In this document: positions 12,106 through 21,107 of the stretch, piece after piece
How the letters are laid out: every line of letters begins with the position of its first letter
Position numbering within the stretch: the first letter of the stretch is position 1
Origin: Aeromicrobium tamlense
GTDB lineage: Bacteria > Actinomycetota > Actinomycetes > Propionibacteriales > Nocardioidaceae
Assembly (NCBI RefSeq): GCF_013408555.1
Contig: NZ_JACBZN010000001.1
Span: 2,046,001-2,110,000, forward strand
Length of the DNA: 64,000 bases
Direction: 5' to 3'
The notes under the pieces: generated by a model
Seen by the model: the letters and a program-made list of their open reading frames with translations, nothing else
Told to the model about the DNA's origin: nothing
Databases searched by the model: none
Position numbers and translations under genes: made by a program

Positions 12106-12751
12106 CGGCTCCACCGCCGGCGTGCTCGATCGTGTTGTTGTAGCGGTGCAGCGTGGCGAGCTCGATCGCTCCCTGGCGCAGCACGCGCGGCACGGGGCCC
12201 GTGACGTCGAGGATCGTGGACGGCGTGGAGCCGGCGGACGGGCCACCGTCGAGGTAGACCTTCACGGACTCTCCCAGCATGGCCTCGGCCTCGTCGGCCG
12301 ACTCGGCCGCGGGGCGACCACTGAGGTTGGCACTGCTGACCGCGCTGGGGCCCGAACGGCGCAGGACGGCGCGCGTGCGCTCGTCGTCCGGGACGCGGAC
12401 CGCCACGGTGCCGTGCGTCTCGCCGAGGTCCCACGTGAGCGACGGCTGGGCTCGGAACACGACGGTCAGCGGGCCGGGCCACAGGTCCTCGAGCATCGTC
12501 TGCAGCCACGCCGGCGGGCGCTCGGCGACGAGCGCGTCGAGCGTGGCGGGATCGGCGATGAGTACGGGCGGTGGCATGTCACGACCTCGGCCCTTCGCCT
12601 CGAGCAGCCGCGCGACCGCCATCGCGTCGAACGCGTCGGCAGCCACGCCGTAGACGGTGTCGGTCGGCAGCACGACGAGCGCGCCCTCGCGCAACGCCGA
12701 GACCGCCGCCTCGACACCCTCGTCGAGCTCGGTCGCGCAGTCGAACCTCAT
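12098..12751 (-). CDS. tsaC: L-threonylcarbamoyladenylate synthase (Sua5/YrdC family)
   Basis: It makes threonylcarbamoyl-AMP from threonine, bicarbonate and ATP for the t6A37 modification of tRNAs that read ANN codons. The YrdC domain covers nearly all 217 residues, with the signature ALREGALVVLPTDTVYGVAADA near the N-terminus and RVPDDERTRAVL plus SAVSSANLSGRPA further on. The C-terminal Sua5 domain is absent, as in TsaC-type enzymes. In most actinobacteria it directly follows prmC; here a plus-strand transporter gene lies between them. A leaderless -10 box fixes the ATG. Confidence 0.9.
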   Translation of the reverse strand: MRFDCATELDEGVEAAVSALREGALVVLPTDTVYGVAADAFDAMAVARLLEAKGRGRDMPPPVLIADPATLDALVAERPPAWLQTMLEDLWPGPLTVVFRAQPSLTWDLGETHGTVAVRVPDDERTRAVLRRSGPSAVSSANLSGRPAAESADEAEAMLGESVKVYLDGGPSAGSTPSTILDVTGPVPRVLRQGAIELATLHRYNNTIEHAGGGAGA

Positions 12752-12757
12752 GGGTCA

Positions 12758-12817
12758 AGGTTAGGGGTCGACACCGGCACCCACGGCGCGGGATGCCGCC
12801 GGGGGGATCGTTAGAAT
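12758..12817. promoter_or_regulatory. Divergent promoters: tsaC (minus) and DMT leader (plus)
   Basis: On the minus strand TAACCT (12758-12763) ends six bases before the tsaC ATG. On the plus strand TAGAAT (12812-12817) ends seven bases before the ATG of the 13-codon leader. Both spacings fit leaderless transcription. Confidence 0.55.
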
Positions 12818-12824
12818 CGTCAGG

Positions 12825-12866
12825 ATGCGTTCCTCCAGCCTGGTCACCACCGACGTGGCGCGATGA
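12825..12866 (+). CDS. 13-codon leader ORF of the DMT transporter gene
   Basis: The ORF reads MRSSSLVTTDVAR and ends in TGA. Its ATG is where a transcript from the TAGAAT box should begin, and its stop overlaps the transporter start as ATGA. The transporter ATG has no ribosome binding site of its own, so re-initiation after this peptide is the likely way it is translated. The peptide has no Cys and no regulatory codon run. Confidence 0.45.
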   Translation: MRSSSLVTTDVAR

Positions 12867-13732
12867 CCCCGTCCCCCACGCTGGCCGCCGTCCTGGCCCT
12901 GAGCTCGGCGCTCGGGTTCGCGTTCTCGACCTCGTTCCAGCACCTGGCCGCGGGACGCGTGCAGCTCACCGTGACGCATCCCCTGCTCGTGCTGCTGCAG
13001 CTCCTGCGCAGCCCGCGCTGGCTGGCCGGCAGCTCGATCGGGCTCGTCGCGTGGCTGCTCCACGCGGTCGCCCTCAACCTCGGCACCCTGTCGCTCGTCC
13101 AGCCGATCATCCTGCTGGGCGTCGTGCTCGCGGTGGTCGTGAGGTCGGCGCTCGACCGCCGCTGGCCGCGCCGCAACGAGCTGGCCGGCGTGCTCGTCAC
13201 GATCGTCTCGCTCATCGCGGTGGTCTCCGTGGCCGACACGAACCACGGCGGCGCGATGGCGCCCACCGGTCTGATGCTGGCCGTGGCCGGAACGGGCGTC
13301 GCGACCGCGCTCGTCGTGACGCGCTTCGCGAACGAGCTCCCGCGGCGCGGCATGGCCGCGTTCTTCCTCGGCATGACCGCGGGCATGCTGTTCGGCATCA
13401 CCGCCTGCCTGATGAAGGTGGTCGGCAGCGCGATCGGCGACCACGGCGTCCCCGGGTTCCTCGGCACCTGGTCGCCGTGGGTGCTGCTGGCGTGCGCGTT
13501 CCTCGCGATGTCGCTCAACCAGCGCGCCTACCAGCTCTCGCGCCTCTCGCACTCGATGCCGGTGCTCAACGTGACGTCGGTGCTGCTGTCGATCCTGCTC
13601 GGCGCGCTGCTGTTCGACGAGTCGCTGCCGACCTCCCCCGCGACCCTGGCCCTGCAGGCCGTCGGCCTCGTCGGCATCGCGTGGGGCCTCTACCGGATCG
13701 CCGACGCCGGCCCCCGGGCCCGCGTCGCCTGA
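12863..13732 (+). CDS. DMT (drug/metabolite transporter) superfamily permease
   Basis: A 289-residue membrane protein with nine to ten hydrophobic helices. The pattern of paired helices, ending in LNVTSVLLSILLGALLFDESLPTSP before a last helix, is that of EamA-like DMT carriers. Substrate is not deducible. It is encoded on the plus strand between prmC and tsaC, a pair usually adjacent, so it is probably an insertion into an ancestral operon. It is translated after a 13-codon leader with an ATGA overlap. Confidence 0.75.
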   Translation: MTPSPTLAAVLALSSALGFAFSTSFQHLAAGRVQLTVTHPLLVLLQLLRSPRWLAGSSIGLVAWLLHAVALNLGTLSLVQPIILLGVVLAVVVRSALDRRWPRRNELAGVLVTIVSLIAVVSVADTNHGGAMAPTGLMLAVAGTGVATALVVTRFANELPRRGMAAFFLGMTAGMLFGITACLMKVVGSAIGDHGVPGFLGTWSPWVLLACAFLAMSLNQRAYQLSRLSHSMPVLNVTSVLLSILLGALLFDESLPTSPATLALQAVGLVGIAWGLYRIADAGPRARVA

Positions 13733-13756
13733 CCTCCGCCTCCGCGCCCGCGCCCG

Positions 13757-13847
13757 CTAGCTCCACTTCTGGAACGGTCTGCACCGTTCTCGACCACGAA
13801 AGCGTGCATCCCGTTCCAAAAGTGGGACGGGACGAAGCGGGAGCTAG
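13757..13847. repeat. Convergent-end palindrome A with internal hairpin
   Basis: The arms CTAGCTCC (13757-13764) and GGAGCTAG (13840-13847) pair. Next to them ACTTCTGGAACGG pairs with CCGTTCCAAAAGTGG, leaving an 11-13-base bulge on the right side. Inside is a perfect hairpin GAACGGT-CTGC-ACCGTTC (13772-13789). The prmC stop codon lies within the right arm. It separates the convergent DMT and prmC genes. Confidence 0.6.
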
Positions 13848-14686
13848 GGGCGGCGGGCGGTGACGTAGCGGGGGCGGTCGGCGAGGTCGGCGTGGTCGCG
13901 GACCTCGGCCCAGCGGGCCGTGAAGACCGCGGGGGCGGACTCGCCCTGGGCGTCGGCGTGCTCGGCGCCGACCACTCCCCCGGAGCGCAGGAGTCGCCAG
14001 GCGACCTGCTCGACGACGCGCATCGCGTCGAGACCGTCGTCGCCGGACCACAGCGCGAGCTGGGGGTCGTGGTCGCGGGCCTCGGGCGCGACCGACTCCC
14101 ACGCGTCAAGCGGGATGTACGGCGGGTTCACCACGACCACGTCGACCGTGCCGTCGAGGTCGCCGAACGCGTCGGCCATGTCGCCGCGGCGCAGGTCGAC
14201 TCCCGTGCCGTCGAGGTTGCGCAGGGCCCAGCCGTAGGCGGACTCGTCGAGCTCCACGGCGTGCACCCGGGCCTCGGGCACCTCGTGGACCACCGACAGC
14301 GAGATCGCGCCGGAGCCGGCGCACAGCTCCACCACGACCGGCGGACGGCCCTGCGCGAGGACCTCGCGCGCCGAGTCGATCGCCCAGCCGGCGAGGAGCT
14401 CGGTCTCGGGGCGCGGCACGAAGACGCCCGGCCCCACCTCGACGTCGACGTAGCGGAACGCGGCCGAGCCGGTGATGTGCTGCAGCGGCACGCGACGGGC
14501 GCGGGCGTCGATCATCTCCAGGTAGGTACGGCGCTGGGCGTCGTCGACCCGCGCGGTCAGCGTGAGCAGCGCGCGCGGCGTGCCGGTGACGTGGCTCAGC
14601 AGGACCTCCGCGTCGTGGCGCGGGGACGCGACCCCGCCCTCCTCGAGCCGCGCGGCGGCGTCCTCGAGCAGGCGGCGCGTGCTCAT
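13844..14686 (-). CDS. prmC: Release factor glutamine methyltransferase
   Basis: The enzyme methylates the glutamine of the GGQ motif of release factors RF1 and RF2 using S-adenosylmethionine. The 280 residues include the N-terminal substrate-binding helical domain, the SAM motif [15 protein letters not shown] and the catalytic NPPYIPL tetrad. The ATG overlaps the prfA stop as ATGA, so enzyme and substrate are translationally coupled, the usual arrangement. Confidence 0.94.
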   Translation of the reverse strand: MSTRRLLEDAAARLEEGGVASPRHDAEVLLSHVTGTPRALLTLTARVDDAQRRTYLEMIDARARRVPLQHITGSAAFRYVDVEVGPGVFVPRPETELLAGWAIDSAREVLAQGRPPVVVELCAGSGAISLSVVHEVPEARVHAVELDESAYGWALRNLDGTGVDLRRGDMADAFGDLDGTVDVVVVNPPYIPLDAWESVAPEARDHDPQLALWSGDDGLDAMRVVEQVAWRLLRSGGVVGAEHADAQGESAPAVFTARWAEVRDHADLADRPRYVTARRP

Positions 14687-15747
14687 CCGCGGTCCTCGAG
14701 CGCGGCGAGCCGCTCGGCCAGGTCGGCCTCGACGAGCGAGCCGATGACGTCGTCCAGGGCGCCGTCGATGACCTGGTCGAGGTTGTAGGACTTGAAGCCG
14801 GTGCGGTGGTCCGAGATGCGGTTCTCGGGGAAGTTGTAGGTGCGGACGCGCTCGGAGCGGTCGACCGTGCGCACCTGCGAGCGGCGCGCGTCGGCGGCCT
14901 GGGCGTCGGCCTGCGCCTGCGCGGCGTCGAGCAGCCGCGAGCGCAGGATCCGCATCGCCTGCTCCTTGTTCTGCAGCTGCGACTTCTCGTTCTGGCAGCT
15001 CACGACGATGCCCGTGGGCAGGTGCGTGATCCGCACCGCCGAGTCGGTGGTGTTGACGCTCTGACCGCCGGGTCCGGACGAGCGGAACACGTCGATGCGC
15101 AGGTCGTTGTCGTTGATCTGGACGTCGACGTCCTCGGCCTCGGGCAGCACCAGGACGCCGGCGGCGGACGTGTGGATGCGTCCCTGCGACTCGGTGACGG
15201 GCACGCGCTGGACGCGGTGAACGCCGCCCTCGAACTTCAGCAGCGCGTAGGGGGCCTCCCCCGGCTCGGGCGTGCCCTTGGCCTTCACCGCGGCCGTGAC
15301 CGACTTGTAGCCGCCGAGAGCCGTCTCGGTGGAGTCGAGCACCTCGACCTTCCAGCCGTGCTGCTCGGCGAAGCGCGAGTACATCCGCAGCAGGTCGCCC
15401 GCGAACAGGGCCGACTCGTCGCCGCCCTCGCCGCCCTTGATCTCGAGGATGACGTCCTTGCCGTCGGCCGGGTCGCGCGGGACGAGCATGCGCTCGAGGC
15501 GCTCGGCGAGCGCTGGGACGCGACGCTCGAGGGCCTCGGCCTCCTCGGTCATGTGGAGCTCCTGCGCGGCGACGAGGTCCTCGCGGGCCTCCTGCCACTC
15601 GCGGTACACCCGGATGATGGCGGTGAGCTCGGCGTAGCGTCGCCCGAGGTCGCGCGCACGGCGCGCGTCGGAGTGCACGGCCGGATCGGCCAGCTGCTGC
15701 TCCACCTCGGCGTGCTCGTCGATCAGCGACTCGACGGCTTCGAACAC
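14683..15747 (-). CDS. prfA: Peptide chain release factor 1
   Basis: RF1 ends translation at UAA and UAG. The 354 residues include the GGQ loop ([17 protein letters not shown]) that reaches the peptidyl-transferase centre. I start at the GTG at 15747 because a near-perfect ribosome site, AAGGAGGTGA, precedes it by five bases; the upstream in-frame ATG would lie beyond that site. It follows rpmE after a hairpin, so it may be expressed partly by read-through. Confidence 0.95.
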   Translation of the reverse strand: MFEAVESLIDEHAEVEQQLADPAVHSDARRARDLGRRYAELTAIIRVYREWQEAREDLVAAQELHMTEEAEALERRVPALAERLERMLVPRDPADGKDVILEIKGGEGGDESALFAGDLLRMYSRFAEQHGWKVEVLDSTETALGGYKSVTAAVKAKGTPEPGEAPYALLKFEGGVHRVQRVPVTESQGRIHTSAAGVLVLPEAEDVDVQINDNDLRIDVFRSSGPGGQSVNTTDSAVRITHLPTGIVVSCQNEKSQLQNKEQAMRILRSRLLDAAQAQADAQAADARRSQVRTVDRSERVRTYNFPENRISDHRTGFKSYNLDQVIDGALDDVIGSLVEADLAERLAALEDRG

Positions 15748-15787
15748 GTCGTCACCTCCTTGCCTTCGGGTGCCCGGACACGACAAC

Positions 15788-15819
15788 GGCGCCGATCGCT
15801 CCGTAGAGCGACCGGCGCC
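15788..15819 (-). terminator. Hairpin between rpmE and prfA
   Basis: GGCGCCG.TCGCTC pairs with GAGCGA.CGGCGCC across a CGTA loop. No U-run follows on the minus strand, so it may be an attenuator or processing hairpin after rpmE. Confidence 0.5.
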
Positions 15820-15828
15820 GGAGAAGTC

Positions 15829-16035
15829 CTACTTCTTGCCGTAGCGCTTCTCGAACCGGGCCACGCGGCCGCCGGTGTCGAGGATCTTCTGCTTGCCCGT
15901 GTAGAACGGGTGGCAGGCCGAGCAGACGTCGGCGCGGAGGGTGCCCTCGGTCGCCGTGCTGCGGGTGGTGAACGAGTTGCCGCAGGTGCAGGTGACCTGG
16001 GTCTCCACGTACGCGGGGTGGATGTCCTTCTTCAT
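15829..16035 (-). CDS. rpmE: 50S ribosomal protein bL31 (zinc-binding form)
   Basis: The 68-residue L31 has the zinc ligands of the C+ form: CTCG near residue 15 and CSAC near residue 37. The core [22 protein letters not shown] is typical. The start MKKDIHPAY is the family start and has a GAGGAC ribosome site. It heads the rpmE-prfA-prmC cluster. Zinc-dependent replacement by a C- paralogue is known in other bacteria, but no such gene is in the window. Confidence 0.95.
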   Translation of the reverse strand: MKKDIHPAYVETQVTCTCGNSFTTRSTATEGTLRADVCSACHPFYTGKQKILDTGGRVARFEKRYGKK

Positions 16036-16178
16036 GATGTCCTCTCGTGTGGTCGCCGGGTCGGGACGCGGGGCGCGGACCGTGAACCGGAACCAAGGAT
16101 CGATTGTGCCAGTCGGCATTGGCATAACCCAAATCGGGGCCCGGGTGTTCCCGGCGTTCCGAAAAACCCCGCACCGCC

Positions 16179-16184
16179 TACTAT
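16179..16184 (+). promoter_or_regulatory. -10 box deciding the start at 16192
   Basis: TACTAT ends seven bases before the ATG at 16192 and overlaps the alternative ATG at 16183, which argues against that upstream start. Confidence 0.55.
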
Positions 16185-16191
16185 GACCTCC

Positions 16192-16512
16192 ATGCGCACC
16201 GGGAGACTCAAGACCATCCTCGTCACCCTGGTGATGCTCGTCGTCATCGGCGGAGCCGGCCTCTACATCGCGAGCGAGTACGGCCGCTCCCGCGCCATCA
16301 CGGTGATCGCGGCGGTCGGACTGATCGCTGCCCTCACGTGGGTGGTGCTGGCCGTGGTGTCGATCGCGACCGCGACCCGCGCCCGCCGGGTGGTGTCCGA
16401 GGAGGACACGACCCCGCGCAACGAGCAGCGCCCGGTGGCGCGCCGCACGATCCTGCCGGGCGACGACCAGCAGGTGGGTCGTCGTCGCCGCAAGGACGTC
16501 TCCGACGCCTGA
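16192..16512 (+). CDS. Small two-helix membrane protein, unknown
   Basis: The 106-residue protein has two membrane helices (residues about 7-30 and 38-62) and a basic, Arg-rich cytoplasmic tail ending [11 protein letters not shown]. No domain is recognised. The promoter places the start at the second of two nearby ATGs. Its stop codon directly abuts the stop of the convergent glutathione peroxidase gene with no spacer. Confidence 0.65.
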   Translation: MRTGRLKTILVTLVMLVVIGGAGLYIASEYGRSRAITVIAAVGLIAALTWVVLAVVSIATATRARRVVSEEDTTPRNEQRPVARRTILPGDDQQVGRRRRKDVSDA

Positions 16513-16995
16513 TCAGGCCGGCAGCAGCGCCTCGATGTCCTGGGCGATGTCCTGCGGGCTGGTCGTGGAGCCATAGCGCTTGACGACGTTGCCCTCGGGG
16601 TCGACGAGGAACTTCGTGAAGTTCCACTTGATCGCCCCGCCGAGCACGCCCTTCTTCTCGGACTTGAGCCACTGGTAGAGCGGGTGCGCGTCCGAGCCGT
16701 TCACCTTCACCTTGGAGAACATCGGGAACTGCACGCCGAACTGCGACTCGCAGAACGTGGCGATCTCGCCCTCGGAGCCGGGCTCCTGGCCGCCGAACTG
16801 GTCGCACGGGAACCCCAGGACGACGAAGCCACGCTCGGCGTACGTGTCGTAGAGGTCCTGCAGCGGTCCGTACTGCGGCGTGAAGCCGCACTGCGAGGCG
16901 GTGTTGACCACGAGCGCGACCTTGCCGCGGTAGTCGGCCAGCTGCTGCTCGATGCCGTCGATGGTCGTGGCGCTGAAGTCCCAGGCAGTCGTCAT
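16513..16995 (-). CDS. Glutathione peroxidase-family (thioredoxin-type) peroxidase
   Basis: A thiol peroxidase of 160 residues with the family motifs NTASQCGFT (catalytic Cys36), FPCDQFGGQEPG and WNFTKFLVD, supplying Cys, Gln, Trp and Asn of the active site. The nucleophile is cysteine, not selenocysteine. Actinobacteria lack glutathione, so the reductant is more likely thioredoxin, by analogy with other Cys-type members. A leaderless -10 box precedes it. The gene stands alone. Confidence 0.88.
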   Translation of the reverse strand: MTTAWDFSATTIDGIEQQLADYRGKVALVVNTASQCGFTPQYGPLQDLYDTYAERGFVVLGFPCDQFGGQEPGSEGEIATFCESQFGVQFPMFSKVKVNGSDAHPLYQWLKSEKKGVLGGAIKWNFTKFLVDPEGNVVKRYGSTTSPQDIAQDIEALLPA

Positions 16996-17001
16996 GCCGC
17001 G

Positions 17002-17007
17002 AGCCTA
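17002..17007 (-). promoter_or_regulatory. -10 box of the peroxidase gene
   Basis: TAGGCT (minus strand) is six bases before the ATG at 16995. Confidence 0.5.
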
Positions 17008-17015
17008 GCGACGAG

Positions 17016-17043
17016 GGCCCGGTCCCCTGACGGGAACCGGGCC
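17016..17043 (-). terminator. Hairpin downstream of rho
   Basis: GGCCCGGT pairs with ACCGGGCC across a twelve-base loop. It lies 39 bases after the rho stop codon and lacks a U-run, as many actinobacterial terminators do. Confidence 0.5.
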
Positions 17044-17081
17044 TTCGTGGATCGGCAGAGGCGGCTCAGGGCCGCCCGCGG

Positions 17082-19013
17082 TCAGCTCTGACCGTCGTTG
17101 GACCCGCCGGGCATCGTCTTGTTGATCTCCATGAGGAACTCGACGTTGTTCTGCGTCTTCTTCAGCTTGCCCAGGATGAGCTCGAGGCCCTGCTGGCCCT
17201 CGAGGCCCGAGAGCAGGCGACGCAGCTTCCACACGATGGCCAGCTCGTCGCGGGCCATCAGCAGCTCCTCGCGGCGCGTGCTGGAGGCGTCGACGTCGAT
17301 CGCCGGGAAGATGCGCTTGTCGGCGAACTCGCGGCGCAGGCGCAGCTCCCAGTTGCCGGTGCCCTTGAACTCCTCGAAGATCACCTCGTCCATGCGCGAG
17401 CCGGTCTCGATGAGCGCGGTGGCCAGGATGGTCAGCGAGCCGCCGTCCTCGATGTTGCGCGCGGCGCCGAAGAACTTCTTCGGCGGGTACAGCGCCGAGG
17501 AGTCGACGCCACCGGACATGATGCGGCCCGACGCGGGCGCGGCCAGGTTGTAGGCACGACCCAGGCGCGTGATGCCGTCGAGCAGCACGACGACGTCGTG
17601 CCCCAGCTCGACGAGGCGCTTGGCGCGCTCGATGGCCAGCTCGGCGACCGTGGTGTGGTCCGAGGCCGGTCGGTCGAACGTCGACGCGATGACCTCGCCC
17701 TTGACGGTGCGCTGGAAGTCGGTGACCTCCTCGGGACGCTCGTCCACCAGGACGATCATCAGGTGGCACTCGGGGTTGTTCTCGGTGATCGCGTTGGCGA
17801 CCTGCTGCATCACCATCGTCTTGCCGGCCTTGGGCGGCGAGACGATGAGGCCGCGCTGGCCCTTGCCGATCGGCGAGACGAGGTCGATGACGCGACCCGT
17901 CATGCCGCCGGCCTGGCCCTCGAGGCGCAGGCGCTCCGACGGGTACAGCGGCGTCAGCTTCGAGAAGTCGACGCGGCGCTTGGCCTCCTCGGCGTCCGAC
18001 CCGTTGACCGAGTCGACCTTGACCATCGGGTTGAACTTCTCCTTGCGCTCGCCCTCGCGGGGCTGGCGCACCTGGCCGGTGATCGCGTCGCCGCGACGCA
18101 GGCCGAGCTTGCGCACGAGCGACATCGAGACGTAGACGTCGTTCTCGCTGGGCAGGTAGCCCGTGGTGCGCACGAAGGCGTAGTTGTCGTGGATGTCGAG
18201 GATGCCCGCGGCCGGCACCAGGACGTCGTCCTCGGTGAAGGTGGGGTTGTCCTCGAGGCGGCCACCGCTGCCACCGCGGTTGCGGCCACGGCGGTTGCGG
18301 CGGCGTCCGCCGTCGTCGTCGCGGTTGTCGCGGCTGTCGCGGTTCTGGTCGCGGTTGTCGCGGCCCTGGTTGTCGCGGTTCTGGTCGCGGTTCTGGGTCT
18401 CGCGGCTCTGGTCGCGGCTCTGGTTGTCGCGGTTGCCCGCGCCCTGACCCTGGCCGCGGCCCTGGTCCTGGTTCCGGTTGCGTCCCTGGCCCCGGCCCTC
18501 GCGGTCACCGGACTCGCGGCGATCGCCCTTGTCCTGCGCCTTGTCGCCCTGGGCCTTCTCGCCCTGGCCGCGGTCGTTCTGACCCTTGTCGCTCTTCTCG
18601 CCCTGCGGCTTGTCGGCCTTCGCGGGCTTCTCGGCCTGCTCGGCCTGCGCCTCGACCGGCTCGGCCTGCGCCGGCTCGGCCTGCGGGGCGGCGTCGGCGG
18701 CCGGCTCGGCGGCGGCCTTCTTGGCGCGGGCGGGGCGCGAGGTCTTCGTCTCGGCAGGCACGTCGATGAGCGTGTCCTGGCTGGCGCGCGGCGCCTCAGC
18801 CGGCTTCGCGTCGCCGCGAGCGGTCTTGATGGCGTCGATCAGCTGGCCCTTGCGCATCTTGGCGGCACCTTCGATGCCGAGGCCGTTGGCGATCTCCTGG
18901 AGCTCGGCGATCACCTTGCCGCCGAGCGCTCCGCCGGACTTGCGGGGAGCCTTCGCGGGGGCCTTGTCGGCACCCTCCGCGGGAGTGGGATCGACCGTGG
19001 TTGATTCCGTCAC
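17082..19013 (-). CDS. rho: Transcription termination factor Rho with large disordered insert
   Basis: Rho is the hexameric RNA helicase that ends transcription. At 643 residues it is about 220 longer than E. coli Rho. An N-terminal Rho-N domain (KVIAELQEIANGLGIEGAAKMRKGQLIDAIK) is followed by a Lys/Ala/Glu/Gln-rich stretch, then about 100 residues of Asn, Arg, Asp, Gln and Gly (residues about 150-255). After this comes the RNA-binding fold and the RecA motor with the modified Walker A PPKAGKT. Such inserts are known in actinobacterial Rho and add RNA-binding capacity. The GTG start has AAGGA eight bases upstream. A TACAGT -10 (19154-19159) gives a leader of about 135 bases. Confidence 0.95.
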   Translation of the reverse strand: MTESTTVDPTPAEGADKAPAKAPRKSGGALGGKVIAELQEIANGLGIEGAAKMRKGQLIDAIKTARGDAKPAEAPRASQDTLIDVPAETKTSRPARAKKAAAEPAADAAPQAEPAQAEPVEAQAEQAEKPAKADKPQGEKSDKGQNDRGQGEKAQGDKAQDKGDRRESGDREGRGQGRNRNQDQGRGQGQGAGNRDNQSRDQSRETQNRDQNRDNQGRDNRDQNRDSRDNRDDDGGRRRNRRGRNRGGSGGRLEDNPTFTEDDVLVPAAGILDIHDNYAFVRTTGYLPSENDVYVSMSLVRKLGLRRGDAITGQVRQPREGERKEKFNPMVKVDSVNGSDAEEAKRRVDFSKLTPLYPSERLRLEGQAGGMTGRVIDLVSPIGKGQRGLIVSPPKAGKTMVMQQVANAITENNPECHLMIVLVDERPEEVTDFQRTVKGEVIASTFDRPASDHTTVAELAIERAKRLVELGHDVVVLLDGITRLGRAYNLAAPASGRIMSGGVDSSALYPPKKFFGAARNIEDGGSLTILATALIETGSRMDEVIFEEFKGTGNWELRLRREFADKRIFPAIDVDASSTRREELLMARDELAIVWKLRRLLSGLEGQQGLELILGKLKKTQNNVEFLMEINKTMPGGSNDGQS

Positions 19014-19118
19014 ACGTTGTCCTTATCGGGAGGCCACGTTCCTGCCGACGCCGGTCGGGTTCGCCGACGGTGCGTCGCGTTCAAGATCGCCCGTATCCGA
19101 CGGGCTCAGAGGTGGCAT

Positions 19119-19150
19119 GGTGTCGGGGAGAGAAACTCGACTCCGACACC
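19119..19150 (-). terminator. Hairpin between thrB and rho
   Basis: GGTGTCGG (19119-19126) pairs with CCGACACC (19143-19150) across a sixteen-base loop. It lies 18 bases past the thrB stop and just before or at the predicted rho transcription start, so it could end the thr operon or act on rho. Confidence 0.35.
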
Positions 19151-19167
19151 TTCACTGTAACACGCAC

Positions 19168-20046
19168 TCACGGCGCGACGTGGGCACCTTCGGGCGACAC
19201 GCGCAGCTCGCGTCGCGCCCATCCGGACGGGGTCCAGTCCTCGAGTCCGTGCGCGAACGCCAGCACCGTGGGGCCGGCCCCGGAGATCACCGCGGGCACC
19301 CCCTCGACCCGCAGCTGACGGAGCAGCTTGTACGAGTCGGGCATGACCTCGGCACGGTACGTCTGGTGCAGCCGGTCCTCGGTGGCCGAGATCAGCCGCT
19401 CGGGCGCGGTGGTCAGCGCCGCGACCAGCAGGGCGGCGCGACCGGCGGTGAAGGAGGCGTCGGCGTGCGGCACGCTCTCGGGCAGCAGGCCCCGGGCGAC
19501 CGACGTCGCGACGGGCTCGGGCGGCACGAAGACCGTGACGTCCGCCTCCACGTCGAGCCGCTGCGTCTCGGCGGCCGCTCCCTCGATCCACGAGATCGTG
19601 AAGCCGCCGAACAGGGCCGGGGCGACGTTGTCGGGATGGCCCTCGAGGTCGTTCGCCAGGCCGAACATCGTGCGGTCGTCCATGCGGTCCTCGCCGCCGA
19701 CGACGAGCGCGCGCGCCAGCACCAGGCCGGCGGCGATCGCCGCCGCGGACGAGCCGAGGCCGCGACCGTGCGGGATCGTGTTGCGGCAGGACAGGTGCAG
19801 GCCGGCCGGCTTCTCGGCCAGCAGGTCGAACGCGGCGTCCATGGCGCGGTAGAGCAGGTGGGTCTCGTCGCGGGGCACCTCGTCGGCGCCCTCGCCCTCG
19901 ATGTCGAACGTCAGGCCCGACGTGGTGACCTCGGCCGTGACCTCGTCGAACCAGCTCAGCGCCAGGCCGAGGGAGTCGAAGCCGGGGCCCAGGTTGGCGC
20001 TCGTCGCCGGGACCCTGACGGTGACCGGCACGTCGACGAACGTCAT
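19168..20046 (-). CDS. thrB: Homoserine kinase
   Basis: It phosphorylates homoserine with ATP, the step before threonine synthase. The 292-residue GHMP kinase has the N-terminal [21 protein letters not shown] and the phosphate-binding loop [17 protein letters not shown]. The ATG overlaps the thrC stop as ATGA, giving the order hom-thrC-thrB common in actinobacteria. Confidence 0.94.
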   Translation of the reverse strand: MTFVDVPVTVRVPATSANLGPGFDSLGLALSWFDEVTAEVTTSGLTFDIEGEGADEVPRDETHLLYRAMDAAFDLLAEKPAGLHLSCRNTIPHGRGLGSSAAAIAAGLVLARALVVGGEDRMDDRTMFGLANDLEGHPDNVAPALFGGFTISWIEGAAAETQRLDVEADVTVFVPPEPVATSVARGLLPESVPHADASFTAGRAALLVAALTTAPERLISATEDRLHQTYRAEVMPDSYKLLRQLRVEGVPAVISGAGPTVLAFAHGLEDWTPSGWARRELRVSPEGAHVAP

Positions 20047-21107
20047 GCGAGACCGGCCGCCTCCGCGGCCGCGTGCACGTCGGCGTCGATCACCGTGTCG
20101 ACGACCGAGCCGATCTGCGACAGCGGGGTGTCGATGTCCTTCAGGCCGTGGCCCGTGACGGTGATCGAGATGGTCAGGCCGGTGGGCACGTCGCCCGCCT
20201 CGACCGCGGCCAGCAGGCCGGCGACGCCCGCCGCGGAAGCGGGCTCGACGAAGATGCCCTCGTGACGGCCGAGCTCGCGCTGGGCATGCAGGATCTGCTC
20301 GTCGGAGACGGCCTCGATGCGGCCGCCCGACTCGTCGCGGGCGTTCTCGGCGAGGGTCCACGAGGCGGGGTTGCCGATGCGGATCGCGGTGGCGATGGTC
20401 TCGGGGTTCGCGACGACCCGCCCGCTCACGAGCGGCGCGGCGCCGGCGGCCTGGAAGCCCCACATCTGCGGACGCGAGCTGGCGACGCCGTCCTCGTGGT
20501 ACTCGACGAAGCCCTTCCAGTACGCGCTGATGTTGCCCGCGTTGCCGACGGGCAGCACGTGGATGTCGGGAGCCTTCCCGAGGACGTCGACGATCTCGAA
20601 CGAGGCCGTCTTCTGGCCCTCGAGACGCATCGGGTTGACCGAGTTCACGAGCGCGACCGGGTACTCCTTGGCGAGTCCGCGCGACATGTTCAGGCAGTCG
20701 TCGAAGTTGCCGCGGACCTGGATGATGTCGCCGCCGTGCATGACCGCCTGGGCCATCTTGCCGGCGGCGATCTTGCCCTGCGGGACGAGCACGATGGGCG
20801 TCAGCCCCGCCCGCGCGGCGTAGGCGGTCATGGAGGCGGAGGTGTTGCCGGTGGAGGCGCACACGACGGCCTTGGCGCCCTCGGCGAGGGCCGCACTGAT
20901 CGCGGTGGTCATGCCGCGGTCCTTGAAGGAGCCGGTGGGGTTGTTTCCCTCGACCTTGACGAAGACGTCGCCGCCGACCAGACCCGACAGCCACGCCGAG
21001 TGGACGAGCGGCGTGCCGCCCTCCCCCAGCGACACGGCGGTCGCTCCGGCGTCGAGCGGGATGCGGTCCCGGTACTCCTCGATGACTCCGCGCCACGGGC
21101 TGGCCAT
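20043..21107 (-). CDS. thrC: Threonine synthase
   Basis: The PLP enzyme converts O-phosphohomoserine to threonine. The 354 residues include the cofactor lysine in [14 protein letters not shown] and the phosphate loop VGNAGN. I use the ATG at 21107, whose first base is the last base of the hom stop (TGATG) and which follows an AAGGAG site; the GTG three bases upstream is an alternative. The short form of the enzyme lacks the long N-terminal extension of plant-type synthases. Confidence 0.94.
   Translation of the reverse strand: MASPWRGVIEEYRDRIPLDAGATAVSLGEGGTPLVHSAWLSGLVGGDVFVKVEGNNPTGSFKDRGMTTAISAALAEGAKAVVCASTGNTSASMTAYAARAGLTPIVLVPQGKIAAGKMAQAVMHGGDIIQVRGNFDDCLNMSRGLAKEYPVALVNSVNPMRLEGQKTASFEIVDVLGKAPDIHVLPVGNAGNISAYWKGFVEYHEDGVASSRPQMWGFQAAGAAPLVSGRVVANPETIATAIRIGNPASWTLAENARDESGGRIEAVSDEQILHAQRELGRHEGIFVEPASAAGVAGLLAAVEAGDVPTGLTISITVTGHGLKDIDTPLSQIGSVVDTVIDADVHAAAEAAGLA

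Noticed and set aside
12825..12866. Cysteine-type attenuation leader peptide (RRHVDL...C family)
   Set aside because: The 13-residue peptide lacks the RRHVDL motif and any cysteine, so it is better read as a coupling ORF.
18230..18510. Recurrent cggttgtcgcgg-type repeats in rho considered as a noncoding satellite
   Set aside because: They are in frame and encode the NRD/QNRD insert known from actinobacterial Rho.
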